A DNA stretch of 64,000 nt from assembly GCA_964587655.1 (NCBI GenBank), contig CAZPMT010000011.1, positions 20,867-84,866 on the forward strand, written 5' to 3'. Of the stretch, positions 34,106-42,820 are shown in pieces. This DNA is from CAZPMT01 sp964587655 (GTDB lineage: Bacteria > Hydrogenedentota > Hydrogenedentia > Hydrogenedentales > SLHB01). How positions within the stretch are numbered: position 1 is the stretch's first letter; each line of letters begins with the position of its first letter. A program made the position numbers and the translations under genes. Below the pieces are notes generated by a model that had not been told where the DNA came from, searched no databases, and was given only the letters and a program-made list of their open reading frames with translations.

Positions 34106-34227
34106 GAACGACGTCAGCCTTCTGTTTCAGCAACGGTGCAGAGCCGCCGGAGATCGCGGCAAGACTCTACCAGGAGCGCGGACCTCCCGCAAGAAACAAA
34201 TCGCCGGGGTGCCCGGCTTTCCACTTC

Positions 34228-34247
34228 CGTGCTCGTGCACGAGCACG
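34228..34247. repeat. GAGCACG palindrome, fragment of the GATTACG repeat
   Basis: A perfect 20-base palindrome (CGTGCTCGTG and its complement) stands between the kinase stop and the sulfatase-like gene. It matches the GAGCACG half of the dispersed GATTACG repeat. Confidence 0.55.
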
Positions 34248-34276
34248 ACGGGGCGGGCGCGAAAACCGGACGGGCC

Positions 34277-35950
34277 TCATTTTATCTTCTGTGACGAGCT
34301 TGAGCCGCCGGTGATGTTATCCATCCAGTTCGGCTCCGATGCGGGTTGCTGCGGGGGTGATGGTTCAGGCTTAGGCTCAGGTGGCGGCGGGGGCTTCGTT
34401 TCGGGTTTAGGTTGTTGTGCGGGCGCGGTCTTTGGCTCCGGCGGAGGCTGGGGCGGCGCTGGGGGCTTAGGTTCAGGTTTAGGTTCTGTCACGGCAGCGG
34501 GTGCGGGCGGTTCCGGCTTAGATTGACGCCCCTTGATCAGCTCATCGAACGCACTGCCTCCGCCTCCCTCGACAGGCTTGGATGCGGCCGGCGCCTCTGA
34601 TGGAGACGCGGGCGCTGACGCCGCCGGGGGAAGAGGCGCAACGGCGGGCGGTTGAGCCGCCGCAGGTGCGGGCGACGGAGCCGGCGGTACGGATGGCGGC
34701 GTCTGCGCCGGTATTGCGACTGAAGGCGCAGGCGGCGGCGTTGTTACTTCCGGTGTCTGAGAGGGGACAGGCGTTGCCGGTTGAGCAGGGGGTTCAGATA
34801 CTGGTGTCGCATTCTGCCTCATGAACGCCCATGCGGCGGCTACCGCAACCACTGCAATCGCCGCGAGCACGACGAGCACGAGAACCACGCGCTTCTTCCC
34901 GGAGCTAGGGCGCTGGGCCGTTGTACTACCGGCCAGGCGCGTCCCGCCTGCATCGGCAGCCGCAACATCGGCTGACGAGGCTATCACGGTGCGCGAGCTG
35001 TCGGGCGCGGCCATTGCTGACTTGTGCGCGCCGCCGCTCAGGGATGCGGCCAGACGCAGCAGTTCTTCGCGAAACGCCCTTGCCGAGGGGAATCGGTCCG
35101 CGGGCCGCTTCGCGAGGGCGCGGCGAAGGACGTCGGCATACAAGGCGGGTATCGCTCCTTCCGCGTGCGGGTCGAGAGCGGGCGGTATCCCCGTCAGATG
35201 CCCTCTGAAGATCTCCGTGATCGTGCCCATGAACGGCAGTTCCCCGGTCAGGAGTTGGTAAAGCATGATCCCGACCGCATAGATGTCGGTTGCCGGCGAG
35301 ACTGATCCGTAGGTCTTCTGATCGATCTGTTCCGGCGCCATGTAGATGGGTGTACCGGGGCCGCTGCCCTCGACCGAGGTGAGACACGTGGCTTGTTCTT
35401 CGGGATCTTGCAGCCGCGCGATGCCGAAGTCCATTAGTTTGGCGCAAAACGCCCCGGATTCGTCGCGCGTCAGGAGGATGTTCTCGGGCTTGATGTCGCG
35501 ATGGACTATCCCCTGCGCATGAATCCGCGACAAGGCATCCAGAACCTGCGACGCGATTTCCAGCGAGTCTTTCTTTGAGAACTCGAAACCTTTCCGAGTG
35601 CATTCCCGAAAGGTCTCCTGGAGAGAGCCGCCCTCCACATATTCCATGACGAGGTTGATGTCATCGCCGTGTTCGAGTTTGTCGAACAGGGTGACGATGT
35701 GCGGGTGCGCGCCGACCCGCGCGTGAAGCAGGCATTCGCGTTCGATGCGTTTGCGGATCTCCTCGTTCTTGCAGAGATCCGGGCGGACCGTCTTTAGGGC
35801 CACGAGACGGTGCAGCGTGGAATCCTCGGCGAGGTACACGTCGCCCATGCCGCCCGATCCGAGGCGTTTCTGGATCTTGAACCGCGGGTCCGCAAAGTGT
35901 TCAGGACTCGCTATCGGAAGAGTCTTATCGAAAGCGTTATTATCGGCCAT
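34277..35950 (-). CDS. Ser/Thr protein kinase with one membrane helix
   Basis: The 557-residue protein has an N-terminal PknB-type kinase domain (about 25-285): G-loop LGSGGMGDVY, K53, catalytic HRD at 150-152, N157, DFG at 174-176 and APEQ. A single membrane helix (about 350-370, VVLVLVVLAAIAVVAVAAAW) follows. The extracytoplasmic part is Pro/Ala/Glu-rich and low in complexity (PEPKPPAPP repeats). It is the third gene of an operon, 24 bases behind the FHA-ABC gene. The FHA domains of that gene are the probable phospho-Thr readers or substrates. Confidence 0.9.
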   Translation of the reverse strand: MADNNAFDKTLPIASPEHFADPRFKIQKRLGSGGMGDVYLAEDSTLHRLVALKTVRPDLCKNEEIRKRIERECLLHARVGAHPHIVTLFDKLEHGDDINLVMEYVEGGSLQETFRECTRKGFEFSKKDSLEIASQVLDALSRIHAQGIVHRDIKPENILLTRDESGAFCAKLMDFGIARLQDPEEQATCLTSVEGSGPGTPIYMAPEQIDQKTYGSVSPATDIYAVGIMLYQLLTGELPFMGTITEIFRGHLTGIPPALDPHAEGAIPALYADVLRRALAKRPADRFPSARAFREELLRLAASLSGGAHKSAMAAPDSSRTVIASSADVAAADAGGTRLAGSTTAQRPSSGKKRVVLVLVVLAAIAVVAVAAAWAFMRQNATPVSEPPAQPATPVPSQTPEVTTPPPAPSVAIPAQTPPSVPPAPSPAPAAAQPPAVAPLPPAASAPASPSEAPAASKPVEGGGGSAFDELIKGRQSKPEPPAPAAVTEPKPEPKPPAPPQPPPEPKTAPAQQPKPETKPPPPPEPKPEPSPPQQPASEPNWMDNITGGSSSSQKIK

Positions 35951-35974
35951 TATCCGAACTCTCGGTCCTCGGCG

Positions 35975-38692
35975 TCAGCGAACGCGATCCAGCCGCTTCA
36001 ATGCGATTCCGCACAGAGCAAGCCAGCCGGCGGCCTGGCCCAACAAAACCAGTGGGTTCCGCAAGTATATTGTTGTTCCGAACTTGAATCCAATCGTGTC
36101 CGGCACAAAGGTCGCGATCCATTTCAGCGACGCGTGGCCGGGATGGTTATAGAACGCCGTCATGAGCATCTCCAACCCCCAACGCGCCGGGAATATGTTT
36201 GCGAATATCTTCATCACCGTGGACATGCCGCCGTAGAAATCTGGTCCCAATCCCCCGGAGAAGACCAGTTGCGGCAACACCGCGACGATGGCCAGGATCA
36301 CGGAGAACTGCCCCGCCGTGGGATCGATGGCGCTGATGAAGAGCCCCATAGCGCAGGAGGCCCACGCCATGGCGCACATGGCGATAAACGCGCCCGCCGG
36401 ATCGAACTGCCGCAAACCCGGTTTCATGTAGCACAGCGAAAGGAACAGCGCGCACTGGATCGCCGTGGCAATCAACAGGAACGGGAGTTTGGACGCAAGG
36501 TAGTCGGCGATCTTCTGGTTGGCCATGCGTTCGCGCAAGTAGATCGGCCGCTCGGTCGAAAGATCGAGGCACGACATGAGCGTGCCCATGAAGACGGCCG
36601 TCATCACGAACATCAACAGCACGCTCAGCGGCGTGGGCAGATTGCCGAATCCCTCGTGCTTGAGCGCGAACACAACGTCTTCGGCGGGCCGGGGATCCTG
36701 CAACCCGTCAGGCGCAAGAAGCTCTTTGATCGGATTGCCGAGGTCGATGGGCCCGCCGTGGAGTTGAGACTGAATCTTGGCCTTCGTTTCCTGCATCGCG
36801 GCATCGTCGGGAATCTCCGAGGTTCGCAGCGACAACGTCACGAGCGCGAGAATCAGCGGCACGGCGAGATAGAACAGCGCGCGTTTGAGCGAGACCAGCT
36901 TGATCGCCGTGTGGCGTTGCGTCAGCGTGAGGAACGCGCGCGGAGAGAAGAAGTCCATGCCGAAACGCAACCGGTGGCCGCTGGAACCCGTCGGATTCTT
37001 GAGTAGGGCGGCATACCGTTTGTCCGTGGCGCCGGCGGGCGCAGTCCGGGCGCGCGCCCGCGAACCCGTGTCCCCGGGCGCTTGTCGATGCGAGACATCC
37101 AGCAGTTCCGTCGCCATCCCGGAAAGGTTCTTGGCGACGTTGCGCTGGAAAAGATCAGACTCCGCATACTTGCGCTCATAGAATTCAGCCACGGCGTCCT
37201 TAGCGTCGCCCGATGTCTTGAGTTCGCTGGGAATCCCCTCGCCTTCGAGTGCGTCAAAGATCTGCGTCGGGCGCTCGACCGGCTTGTCCTGGTACGTGAA
37301 GAATCCCATGGCCTCCTCAGGCTTGCCGAAGAAGACCAATCGCCCCCGCGACAGGATGACCACGCGGTCCAGCAGCGCCAGGTTGTACAGAATATGGGTC
37401 GTGATGAGCACCGTTGTGCCGTGCCGCGCCATCTGCTGAAAATGACGCATCAGCCGTTCTTCGGTGCTTGGATCCATCCCGGAAGTAGGCTCATCGAGGA
37501 ACAAGATGCTGGGCCGTGTGATGAGTTCGCAGCCGATCGACACCCGCTTGCGCTGGCCGCCGCTCAATTCACTGACACGATTGTTGCGCACGTGGTTCAG
37601 ACCGAGCGTCTCGATCGTCGAATCGATAAGCTCCTCGCGGCTCGCGCGCGATACGTCCGCCGGCAGCCGCAAACGAGCCACGTAGTCAAGGCAGTCCTTC
37701 ACCGTAAGGTCCGCGTGCACGATGTCGTCCTGCGGCACGTAGCCGATGGCGCTGCGGAACATCGCGTACGACTGGTACAGCGGCGTCTCGTTGAGCAGCA
37801 CGCAACCGTAATCCGGCGGCTGATATCCGTTCAACGCCGTGAGCAAGGTCGACTTGCCCGCCCCGCTCGGCCCCAACAGCCCCACGAATTCGCCCGGACG
37901 GATCGCCAGGCACACCTGGTCAAGGATTTTCTTCGTCCGCCCCGAGGCGAGTCCGCGCGCGCGCACTTCGCGCGTCAACGCGACGCATTCCAGCGCAATC
38001 TCGTCGCCGCAATCCCTGCGAACGACCTGCAACGAACCATCGGCCGCCAACTGGAAACGCAGCGTGGTCGAGCCGATCATGAGCGTGTCAGTCGGTTCAA
38101 GCACGGCCCTGCGGATGCGGTGGCCGTTGAGCCACGTGCCGTTCAGGCTGCCCTCGTCAACGGCCTCAATCCGGTCGCTTTTTCTTCGGACAATGGCGTG
38201 GCGGGACGACACCGTCGAATCGAACGAGATGGCTATATCGTTGGTCGGAATGCGGCCGATGGTCCAGACGTCTTTCGGCGCGATCTTGACCGTCCACGAC
38301 CGGCCATGGCCGCCTTCAGTCTGAAAGCGGAGATGATCGTATTGCGCCGTCCCAATGCCGATGAGATCGCCGTCCTTCAGAACGCATTCGCGGTTCACGC
38401 GCTCGCGGTTGACGAACACGCCGTTGGTCGACTCGAGATCATGAAGGACGTACTTGACGCCGTCCGGCGTTGACACAAGAAAGTGACGCCGGGAAATCGT
38501 CGAGCCGGAAACTACAACGTCGCACGCCGCCGCTTCGCGTCCGACCGTGACTCCGCCCGGCTTCACCTGGTACTCGCGATGCACCAGGGCGGGACTGAGG
38601 GAAATAAGAGAGGGCACGGATTGCGCCCCCTCGCCTCCGGGTGACTTATCGGGGGGCGTAACCGTCTGCTCTTGATCAGGCGTCCGCTGCAT
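35975..38692 (-). CDS. FHA-FHA-ABC transporter (ABCG/Rv1747-like)
   Basis: The 905-residue protein has two N-terminal FHA domains (about 48-110, GREAAACDVVVSGSTISRRH; about 140-210, GRIPTNDIAISFDSTVSSRH). An ABC ATPase follows (about 255-470: GPSGAGKST, signature LSGGQRKRVSIG, Walker B SILFLDEPTSGMD), then an ABC-2 membrane domain with about 6 helices at the C-terminus. The same order is known in Mycobacterium Rv1747, whose FHA domains are regulated by the adjacent kinase PknF. Its ATG overlaps the stop of the VWA gene by one base (TGATG), and the kinase follows 24 bases later. Substrate is unknown. Confidence 0.9.
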   Translation of the reverse strand: MQRTPDQEQTVTPPDKSPGGEGAQSVPSLISLSPALVHREYQVKPGGVTVGREAAACDVVVSGSTISRRHFLVSTPDGVKYVLHDLESTNGVFVNRERVNRECVLKDGDLIGIGTAQYDHLRFQTEGGHGRSWTVKIAPKDVWTIGRIPTNDIAISFDSTVSSRHAIVRRKSDRIEAVDEGSLNGTWLNGHRIRRAVLEPTDTLMIGSTTLRFQLAADGSLQVVRRDCGDEIALECVALTREVRARGLASGRTKKILDQVCLAIRPGEFVGLLGPSGAGKSTLLTALNGYQPPDYGCVLLNETPLYQSYAMFRSAIGYVPQDDIVHADLTVKDCLDYVARLRLPADVSRASREELIDSTIETLGLNHVRNNRVSELSGGQRKRVSIGCELITRPSILFLDEPTSGMDPSTEERLMRHFQQMARHGTTVLITTHILYNLALLDRVVILSRGRLVFFGKPEEAMGFFTYQDKPVERPTQIFDALEGEGIPSELKTSGDAKDAVAEFYERKYAESDLFQRNVAKNLSGMATELLDVSHRQAPGDTGSRARARTAPAGATDKRYAALLKNPTGSSGHRLRFGMDFFSPRAFLTLTQRHTAIKLVSLKRALFYLAVPLILALVTLSLRTSEIPDDAAMQETKAKIQSQLHGGPIDLGNPIKELLAPDGLQDPRPAEDVVFALKHEGFGNLPTPLSVLLMFVMTAVFMGTLMSCLDLSTERPIYLRERMANQKIADYLASKLPFLLIATAIQCALFLSLCYMKPGLRQFDPAGAFIAMCAMAWASCAMGLFISAIDPTAGQFSVILAIVAVLPQLVFSGGLGPDFYGGMSTVMKIFANIFPARWGLEMLMTAFYNHPGHASLKWIATFVPDTIGFKFGTTIYLRNPLVLLGQAAGWLALCGIALKRLDRVR

Positions 38693-39852
38693 CAGGGAAC
38701 CGGCTGCGTCGCGGCCTTTTGCGCCTGCTCGGCCGAAGCCGGGTTGGTCAGGTACGGATTGCCGTCAGGCAACGCCTTCAGAACCTGCTGAAGCTTCGCC
38801 AACTCCTTGAGAATGCGTTCGACCGGCGGCGCTTCCACGGCCTCGAAGTTCGCGCCCTGGTAGGTCATCTTCCCGCTGCGAGACGGCCACTCGACGCCGA
38901 TCTTCAAGGGGTACGTCATGCCGTCCACGGGGACATACGACCGCAACGTAACCACGTAGTCGCTTTGCAGGATGTTCTGGACTTCCTCGACGCAACGCTG
39001 CATGCCGGCCGTGGTTTCGCCGATCGGGTAGTAAATGCCGAACGAGTTGTTCGATAGCGCCTGCAGGTTCTTCAGGAATTCCGCGTCGACTTTGCTGTAA
39101 CCCAACGAGTAGATCGGAATCGGGATCGGCAGATTCGAGATGCGGGTGTTCAAGTCTTCCCGCGACAGGGCGCTCCCCTCGTCCTTACCATCCGAGAAGA
39201 CGACAATGCTGTTCGAGACAATGTACTCGGCTTCGCCGGAGGTCGTCCCGCCTTGGCTCACCATGCCGCACATCTGGATGGCCGCGCCGATGGCGTCGTA
39301 CAGGCGCGTTTTCATCCCGTCGCACTTGATGTCGGCCAGCCGGCGGCCCAGCGCTTGGGCGTCGCGCTCGAAGTTTGAAACCAGTTCATACCCTTCCGTC
39401 GTGTCGCGTATTGCCAGGACCGCGACCTGATCCTGCGGACGTTTGCTGTCGATAAACCGCGCGACCGCCTTGAGAGCGTCATCAAACGGCGCCCCAGCCA
39501 TGGTCTTGCTGCAATCGATCACCGCGACGGTCCTCGTCGCCTCGTTGCGGTTGCGTAGCGATTCGACAAAGTACTGCCTCTTGACCGGGTCATAAGAGCG
39601 CCCCTTGACCATGACGCCGATATTCATCTCGTTGAGATTCACCAGCGGCTGCTTGTTCTCATCGAACGTCCGCATATAGATCTGCACGAAGGGGTAGAGT
39701 CCCGATTCCACCTTGAAGATCTTCAGCGCGAACCCCTGCAGGTTCGTTGAAGCCGGCCCCTGCCCCGAAGCCGGAGCCGCCACCACCGCGAATGCCACGA
39801 CCGCCGCGAAACAAACCGCGGAAAACGATACGGAACATCTTCTCGATCTCAT
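38692..39852 (-). CDS. Secreted VWA-domain protein
   Basis: The 386-residue protein has a signal peptide (SFSAVCFAAVVAFAVVAAPASG). A VWA domain follows at about 100-300, with a variant metal site D-C-S-K-T in VAVIDCSKTMAG (usual DxSxS). The C-terminal tail is Ala/Gln-rich. The ATG at 39852 follows GAGGAGGTGCGT. It is the first gene of the operon with the FHA-ABC transporter and kinase. A role as an extracytoplasmic adaptor of that signalling or export system is inferred. Confidence 0.8.
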   Translation of the reverse strand: MRSRRCSVSFSAVCFAAVVAFAVVAAPASGQGPASTNLQGFALKIFKVESGLYPFVQIYMRTFDENKQPLVNLNEMNIGVMVKGRSYDPVKRQYFVESLRNRNEATRTVAVIDCSKTMAGAPFDDALKAVARFIDSKRPQDQVAVLAIRDTTEGYELVSNFERDAQALGRRLADIKCDGMKTRLYDAIGAAIQMCGMVSQGGTTSGEAEYIVSNSIVVFSDGKDEGSALSREDLNTRISNLPIPIPIYSLGYSKVDAEFLKNLQALSNNSFGIYYPIGETTAGMQRCVEEVQNILQSDYVVTLRSYVPVDGMTYPLKIGVEWPSRSGKMTYQGANFEAVEAPPVERILKELAKLQQVLKALPDGNPYLTNPASAEQAQKAATQPVP

Positions 39853-40036
39853 ACGCACCTCCTCATAGTTGCGCCATTGAAAAACCGAAACGCCGATTGA
39901 GCCACCTTCGCTCTTGATTCGCAAGTTCACCAGGAAGCGCCGCGATCATGCTGCGGCCTTGCACATCCAAGTGCAGTGCAGTCCAGTAATCGTAATGCAC
40001 CAGGCAAGAAAAAGCAATACCCCAACGCAAGAAGAG

Positions 40037-42715
40037 CTACGTCCGGCCCCGATCTACGTAACAGACCACCCGCTGCTTCAGCGTGTTCGCGTTCAGCCGG
40101 ATCCGGCAGCCGTCTCCCAAGTCGGCGGCATCGACGACCTTCACTACGTGCGAATAGGACGATGCGCGGGGGATCAGGTCGGTGAGCCTGTTTGGCGCGC
40201 GGTCGAAGAAGTCGCCGTTTAGAAAATTATCATCCTTTCCGGGGAAAAGGGCCATATAGAGGATGTCGAACTCGACAAGGTCACTGAAGAAGTGCGTACC
40301 GAGGGAGACGTCCGGGATGATGTCCTCCGTCATGGCGACGATCTCGCACATGCTGGTCACTGTGTTTATCTCTGCGAACGACACCGGCACGCCGAGGGAA
40401 GGAGTCGTAGTGCCCCAGCGGCCCGGCCCGAGTAAAAGTAGGGACAGTAACCTGTTTTCTGGGCCTGGGGCGCCAAGTTCGGCCGGGTAGTGTCCGGCAG
40501 AAAAGAGGTTACTGTCCCTACTTTTACTGAAATGGGCGATCTGGCCGATCAGCCTCGCAATCGAGTATCTCTCCTTCACTGGCATCTGTCCATAGACGGC
40601 CGGAACCACGTAGATGAGCCGGTTGATCGTTTCGATACGGCTCTGGCCTATCACCGGGCCCCGCGTGCGGAGGATGAGGTCCTGCTCCGGGATATCCGCC
40701 GGGGGATCGAGGACGCCCGTCGTGCCCTTCACCTGCAACGGGCGGCACTGCACGAGGTTTATCCGGTACTCGTTGTCCGGCGTGAAGTTCGTCGTAAACT
40801 CGACGTCGACCGGATAGTCATAGGCCTCTTGGATGGTCTTCAGCATAAGCCGCATGTCCCCGACAAAGGCCGTCTTCGTGAGAAGCTCGTCAAACGTCAG
40901 TATCCAAGGGGATGTGCCGCGAACGCCGCGTTCGCGGGCGTATCGCTCGGCTTTCTCGTCCCGCGAAGCGAAGAGATTCAGCGACCGCTTCGGGCTCTGC
41001 TCCGTCACCGAGGCGAAGTCCGTCGTGACGACCAAGTTTCCCTCGAGGTCGATGACGTCCACGTTCCGTTGCGCATGTTGACGCACGTGATCGAAGTCGG
41101 ATTCGGGACGCCGGTCGGGCGCGTTCAGCGCCACCAACCGGGTGTAGTCATCATCGGACCGGTCCACGGCGCGCGTGCCAAGCCCGAACACGAGCCGCAG
41201 CATTCCCGCCTCGGGATCGATGTACTCGCTCCAGACGTAAGGATTGAACGAAAAACCGACTCCGGCCACGTCCGGGTAGAAGTAACTGCCGTGCATGGAA
41301 CCCGACACGCGCTGCACGAGCAGTCCCATCTGCTCGTCGCGCTGGAGCATGCCGCGGCTCGCTCGATATGACAGCGCGCGTTCGCTCATCGTGCTGGCGT
41401 AGATTGTGCGCACCGCCGAGATGAAGTTCTCGAGCCGCTTGTGCCGGGATCCCTGGTTCGCGCAGAAAACGCTTTCATACTTGCCCGCGAACGCATTCCC
41501 GAAGTTGTCCTCAAGGAGACTGCTCGACCGCACGATAATAGGCGACTGCCCGAAGTAGTCGAGCATGTCCTCAAACTGCCGCTCGATGTAGTTCGGAAAC
41601 GTCCCCGTCAGGATGCGCTGCCGTCCAGTCTCGGCGCCCTCGAGGAAGGAGTTCGGGTCCTTCTGTTTCCGCCGCACCCACCAGCAGCCGTTGCGCACCA
41701 GGAACGTGTAGAAAACGTCCGAGCCGATGAAAAACGAATCGTGCACCTCGAGAAGTTCCGCCCAACGCGCATCCGCCGCTCGAAGAATGGCGCGCGCCAG
41801 CAGCATCCCCACCGACTTGCCGCCGATCAGGCCCGTTCCGATCATCCGCCTGCCGACTTCGATCAGATCGGACAGGTTGAAGTATCGCTCCGCCAGCGAC
41901 AACACCCGGTCGTCGCGCGACATAACCATCCGCAGCATGCGGATGAAAAGTTCCCTTTCCTCCTTGGGGTCTCCCGCGCCGGAGCGGAACTTTTCGAGCA
42001 ATTGCTCCGCATGCACGAAGGTCCAGTTCCAGACGCCAAGCCGCGAGTTGGCCGAATCCAGCGGCGACCGCGGCGCGGACGTCAGGATCTCGGCGATTGT
42101 GTAGCTTTCCGTGACGGGCGTGAAGGCGTCTTCCTCCCAAACGTGCAGCATGTGCATCGTGGGCGAGTAGCGGTGCTGCACTTTCATCGGATGCACGTAG
42201 AGCTTGCCCTTGTGCCGATAGATATCCAGCAGGAGTTGCGTCGTCTCGGCGATGGGCTCGGTGGCGTGAATCGAATGGAAGTCGCGCAACAGCGCGAAGT
42301 ACGTGATCGTCTCGAGGTCATACAGGTACGGACAGGTCAGCATGAAAAAGTTGCCGACCATCCTGTCGCTGTACCAATCCACCGCGAGATCGGAGAGGCA
42401 GTCGAAGATGTAGAACGCGCCCCGCCCCGCCTCTTCGATCATCTTGTGGGCCTCGTCGATGAATATCTCGAAACCCTTCTCGGGATGCAGCGTGCACGTC
42501 TCGACCCCAGTGCCCGCCGGAACCAACGCCTCGTGCCGCGCGAACCGGAAGTAGATCACCCGCTTGCCTTTCGCGATCGCATTCTCGTAATACGGCTTGA
42601 TGAGAGGCTTATAGTCATCGATCGTGTCGACCTGCCACACGATGTTGTCCCCCGCCATCAGCCCCTTCAGCATCCGGTCAAGACCCGGGAGACCCGTGCT
42701 CAGACGTGCGTCCAT
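40037..42715 (-). CDS. PEP/pyruvate-binding domain protein with degenerate KaiC-like N-terminus
   Basis: The 892-residue protein has an N-terminal RecA/KaiC-like region (about 1-230: STGLPGLDRMLKGLMAGDN, then AFYIFDCLSDLAVDWY) in which the Walker A Gly-Lys-Thr is missing. A PPDK N-terminal type ATP-grasp follows (about 320-700: GLIGGKSVGMLLARA, PIIVRSSSLLEDNFGNAFAG, NLVQCRPLQ). The C-terminus carries LLGPGRWGTTTPSLGVPVSF. Such proteins phosphorylate or dikinase substrates in the PPDK fold; the reaction here is unknown. A 98-base palindromic element (40431-40528) lies in frame in the C-terminal third, adding about 32 residues (SRDSNLFSAG to LLSLLL). Confidence 0.75.
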   Translation of the reverse strand: MDARLSTGLPGLDRMLKGLMAGDNIVWQVDTIDDYKPLIKPYYENAIAKGKRVIYFRFARHEALVPAGTGVETCTLHPEKGFEIFIDEAHKMIEEAGRGAFYIFDCLSDLAVDWYSDRMVGNFFMLTCPYLYDLETITYFALLRDFHSIHATEPIAETTQLLLDIYRHKGKLYVHPMKVQHRYSPTMHMLHVWEEDAFTPVTESYTIAEILTSAPRSPLDSANSRLGVWNWTFVHAEQLLEKFRSGAGDPKEERELFIRMLRMVMSRDDRVLSLAERYFNLSDLIEVGRRMIGTGLIGGKSVGMLLARAILRAADARWAELLEVHDSFFIGSDVFYTFLVRNGCWWVRRKQKDPNSFLEGAETGRQRILTGTFPNYIERQFEDMLDYFGQSPIIVRSSSLLEDNFGNAFAGKYESVFCANQGSRHKRLENFISAVRTIYASTMSERALSYRASRGMLQRDEQMGLLVQRVSGSMHGSYFYPDVAGVGFSFNPYVWSEYIDPEAGMLRLVFGLGTRAVDRSDDDYTRLVALNAPDRRPESDFDHVRQHAQRNVDVIDLEGNLVVTTDFASVTEQSPKRSLNLFASRDEKAERYARERGVRGTSPWILTFDELLTKTAFVGDMRLMLKTIQEAYDYPVDVEFTTNFTPDNEYRINLVQCRPLQVKGTTGVLDPPADIPEQDLILRTRGPVIGQSRIETINRLIYVVPAVYGQMPVKERYSIARLIGQIAHFSKSRDSNLFSAGHYPAELGAPGPENRLLSLLLLGPGRWGTTTPSLGVPVSFAEINTVTSMCEIVAMTEDIIPDVSLGTHFFSDLVEFDILYMALFPGKDDNFLNGDFFDRAPNRLTDLIPRASSYSHVVKVVDAADLGDGCRIRLNANTLKQRVVCYVDRGRT
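40431..40528. repeat. Palindromic element inserted in frame in the PEP-binding gene
   Basis: Arms AGTAAAAGTAGGGACAGTAA (from 40431) and its complement (ending 40528) flank a 40-base interior. The interior reads without a stop in the host gene frame and breaks a conserved region before LLGPGRWG. It is a likely mobile palindromic repeat. Confidence 0.8.
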
Positions 42716-42820
42716 CTGCTGAATAACCCTCTCTGAAAGCTGAATGGCTAGAGAGCCGCCTCACACGGCGTGCGCCGTACGCTGCCTGCTCCCTAGCCAC
42801 AACATTACCACAACCCGCGA

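Noticed and set aside
34277..34580. Separate Pro-rich protein
   Set aside because: The PEPKPPAPP stretch is the low-complexity C-terminal part of the kinase, in the same frame.
40490..42736. Two long plus-strand ORFs over the PEP-binding gene
   Set aside because: Both are antisense to a minus-strand frame with clear PPDK-type motifs.
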